From contig NW_001914891.1 in NCBI RefSeq assembly GCF_000208925.1, forward strand, positions 26,567 through 90,566: a stretch of DNA of 64,000 bases, given 5' to 3'. The notes beneath the pieces are model-generated. The model was not told the origin of the DNA. It saw nothing but the letters and a program-made list of their open reading frames with translations, and did no database searches. Origin of the DNA: Entamoeba histolytica HM-1:IMSS (Eukaryota; Evosea; Mastigamoebida; Endamoebidae). The position numbers and the translations under genes were made by a program. Each line of letters opens with the position of its first letter. Position 1 is the first letter of the stretch. Positions 62,817 through 64,000 of the stretch are shown here, piece by piece.

Positions 62817-64000
62817 TTATTTATGAAAAGATTGAACTTGTTGTTTAAAATAATCAACAAATGTATTCTTATCACCATCAAATGAACAAAGAATATAGTA
62901 AATATCTTTGACTGTCATTTTTTTGCTTTTACAAATCTCCATATAATCATTTAATTCATTATATCGACTAAAATTCATCCAATGTATTGAAGCTTCCAAA
63001 CCTAAAGTTGAAAGAACCATATACTGTTGTGCCATTTTTAATAATTGGTCATTACCAAATGAACCACATCCCCATTGACCTGTGGCAATTTTATTACCAG
63101 CACATTGAAACCCAATCATACATTTATTTAAATCCCTGTCAATATTTTCTTTTCCAAAACAACTATTAATTACTGAGTCAATGGCTAGAATTATATTTGG
63201 TTGTTTTAATATTTGATTTTTACAAAAACCTATCCATTTAAATGTTTGTTGATATCCTTCACTCAAACTAATATGAAGTGTGTTTTTTATAAGTACTGCT
63301 TCATTATCTAATAATACTTCAAATAATATTAATGAAATTAAACATTCAGGTCTAACACTAAAAAGTAATTCTTCTTGAGTTATACTTGGTACAATTTTAT
63401 GTATTTGTAGATATTTATTAGCAAAGTCAACATGGACATTCATTTCAGACATTTCTAAACCCCCACTAACAAAAGGATATGTTTTAATTGGGGTTTCATT
63501 GTGTTCCCAATCATATGGTTTTTTTTGAATAACTCGTTCATATGTAACAATTTCTTGAAGTGTTTTTTCATCCATTTCAATCATCACATGGAAATAAGCA
63601 AAGATACAAATAAGTCTTTGAATTGAAATACGACTATTCGTAGAAATGTACACAAAAGAAAGATTTCCAATACGTTCTACTTTCTTATCCCATTGAACAT
63701 TAAAGAACGAACAAGCTAATATTCCAAATATTTCCCATCTTTTTATTTGAATTGTTGAAGGTGTTCCAGACTTTGAAATTGGAATATAAATAGTTGATTG
63801 ATTCTTTTCTAAGTTCCCATCGTTGTTATTGATTAATTTGTTCATTGCATTTTTTAATCCACCAATAAACCATTGAAAATATTCTTCAAAAGACTTTTTT
63901 GTAACACCTAGTGAATGTACTTTGTTATAGAAAGATTTTAGAGCAATTTCATAGCCATCACCAACACCTTTGTTTATCTTTTTGTTTGTCCTTTCTTCCT
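62817..64000 (-). CDS. Poly(ADP-ribose) glycohydrolase (PARG) homologue, degenerate GGG loop, 5' end outside window
   Basis: The ATG at 63845 is internal: the frame is open to 64000 (GVGDGYEIALKSFYNKVHSL...). Conserved PARG blocks are present: VDFANKYL, then SITQEELLF, RPECLISL, DNEAVLI, EGYQQTFKW and IATGQWGCGSFGND, in family order and spacing. The catalytic QEE is kept (63369-63377), but the GGG that binds the ADP-ribose diphosphate is QIH (63399-63407). PARG removes poly-ADP-ribose from proteins. It may be inactive or altered in specificity. The fold call is firm; the function is uncertain. Confidence 0.85.
   Translation of the reverse strand, partial: EERTNKKINKGVGDGYEIALKSFYNKVHSLGVTKKSFEEYFQWFIGGLKNAMNKLINNNDGNLEKNQSTIYIPISKSGTPSTIQIKRWEIFGILACSFFNVQWDKKVERIGNLSFVYISTNSRISIQRLICIFAYFHVMIEMDEKTLQEIVTYERVIQKKPYDWEHNETPIKTYPFVSGGLEMSEMNVHVDFANKYLQIHKIVPSITQEELLFSVRPECLISLILFEVLLDNEAVLIKNTLHISLSEGYQQTFKWIGFCKNQILKQPNIILAIDSVINSCFGKENIDRDLNKCMIGFQCAGNKIATGQWGCGSFGNDQLLKMAQQYMVLSTLGLEASIHWMNFSRYNELNDYMEICKSKKMTVKDIYYILCSFDGDKNTFVDYFKQQVQSFHK

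Noticed and set aside
1..64000. tRNA arrays, rRNA, CRISPR or bacterial-type operons
   Set aside because: Searched by eye for tRNA-like cloverleaf boxes and repeated short spacers; none found, and gene structure is eukaryotic. Entamoeba tRNAs are known to sit in separate tandem arrays.

Overview
The window looks like nuclear DNA of an Entamoeba species, most likely from the E. histolytica/dispar/nuttalli group. It is very AT-rich with short intergenic gaps. Many start codons are preceded by the genus-typical GAAC box (AGAACTT) and A-rich initiators. The few introns are 51-57 bp and mostly run GTTTGT...TAG. Gene content also fits: a divergent histone H3 with an altered tail, a CXXC-rich transmembrane receptor kinase, a RhoGEF/ArfGAP fusion, a BEACH protein and R4/R2-like LINE remnants. 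The species is inferred from these features, not from a search.

Layout: 1-9.5 kb holds housekeeping and transport genes: eIF3b (partial), a 63-aa ORF, two MFS transporters, ribosomal protein uL14, uridine kinase, a small acidic protein and an RPA70N/coiled-coil protein. 9.5-13.3 kb is a retrotransposon graveyard: two different 3' LINE fragments on the minus strand around 1.7 kb of TTATT-type low-complexity DNA. 13.4-21.4 kb carries a three-exon Ras-like GTPase, a tail-anchored CH-LIM protein, a CHD-like remodeler with a ruined ATPase, an unknown protein, and an endosulfine/SPC2 pair sharing a 42-bp promoter. 21.4-23 kb is repeat DNA. 23-44.2 kb is a gene block: UBR-box protein, CCDC93, CH-RhoGEF-PH-ArfGAP, a SAPS phosphatase regulator, histone H3, a 2653-aa BEACH protein and VPS16. 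44.2-50.1 kb is repeat DNA plus a degenerate, nearly full-length LINE. 50.2-64 kb holds an RRM-like gene and an FKBP-TPR gene that both run into a 100-N gap, RRP9 (frameshifted), a PP4/PP6-like phosphatase, two kinases (one a transmembrane receptor kinase with two frameshifts), a bZIP factor and a PARG homologue that leaves the window.

Themes: PP2A-type phosphatase control recurs (endosulfine, SAPS regulator, PP4/6-like catalytic subunit). So do endosomal trafficking (CCDC93 of Commander, VPS16 of HOPS/CORVET, BEACH, ArfGAP) and chromatin/ADP-ribose biology (H3, CHD-like, PARG-like). Three proteins keep a recognisable fold but have lost signature catalytic residues: the CHD-like ATPase, the ArfGAP arginine finger and the PARG GGG loop. 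Repeats flank the central gene block in inverted orientation, so the block could be invertible. Three spliced genes (GTPase, RhoGEF-ArfGAP, SAPS) were rebuilt by hand; uninterrupted reading frames show only parts of them.
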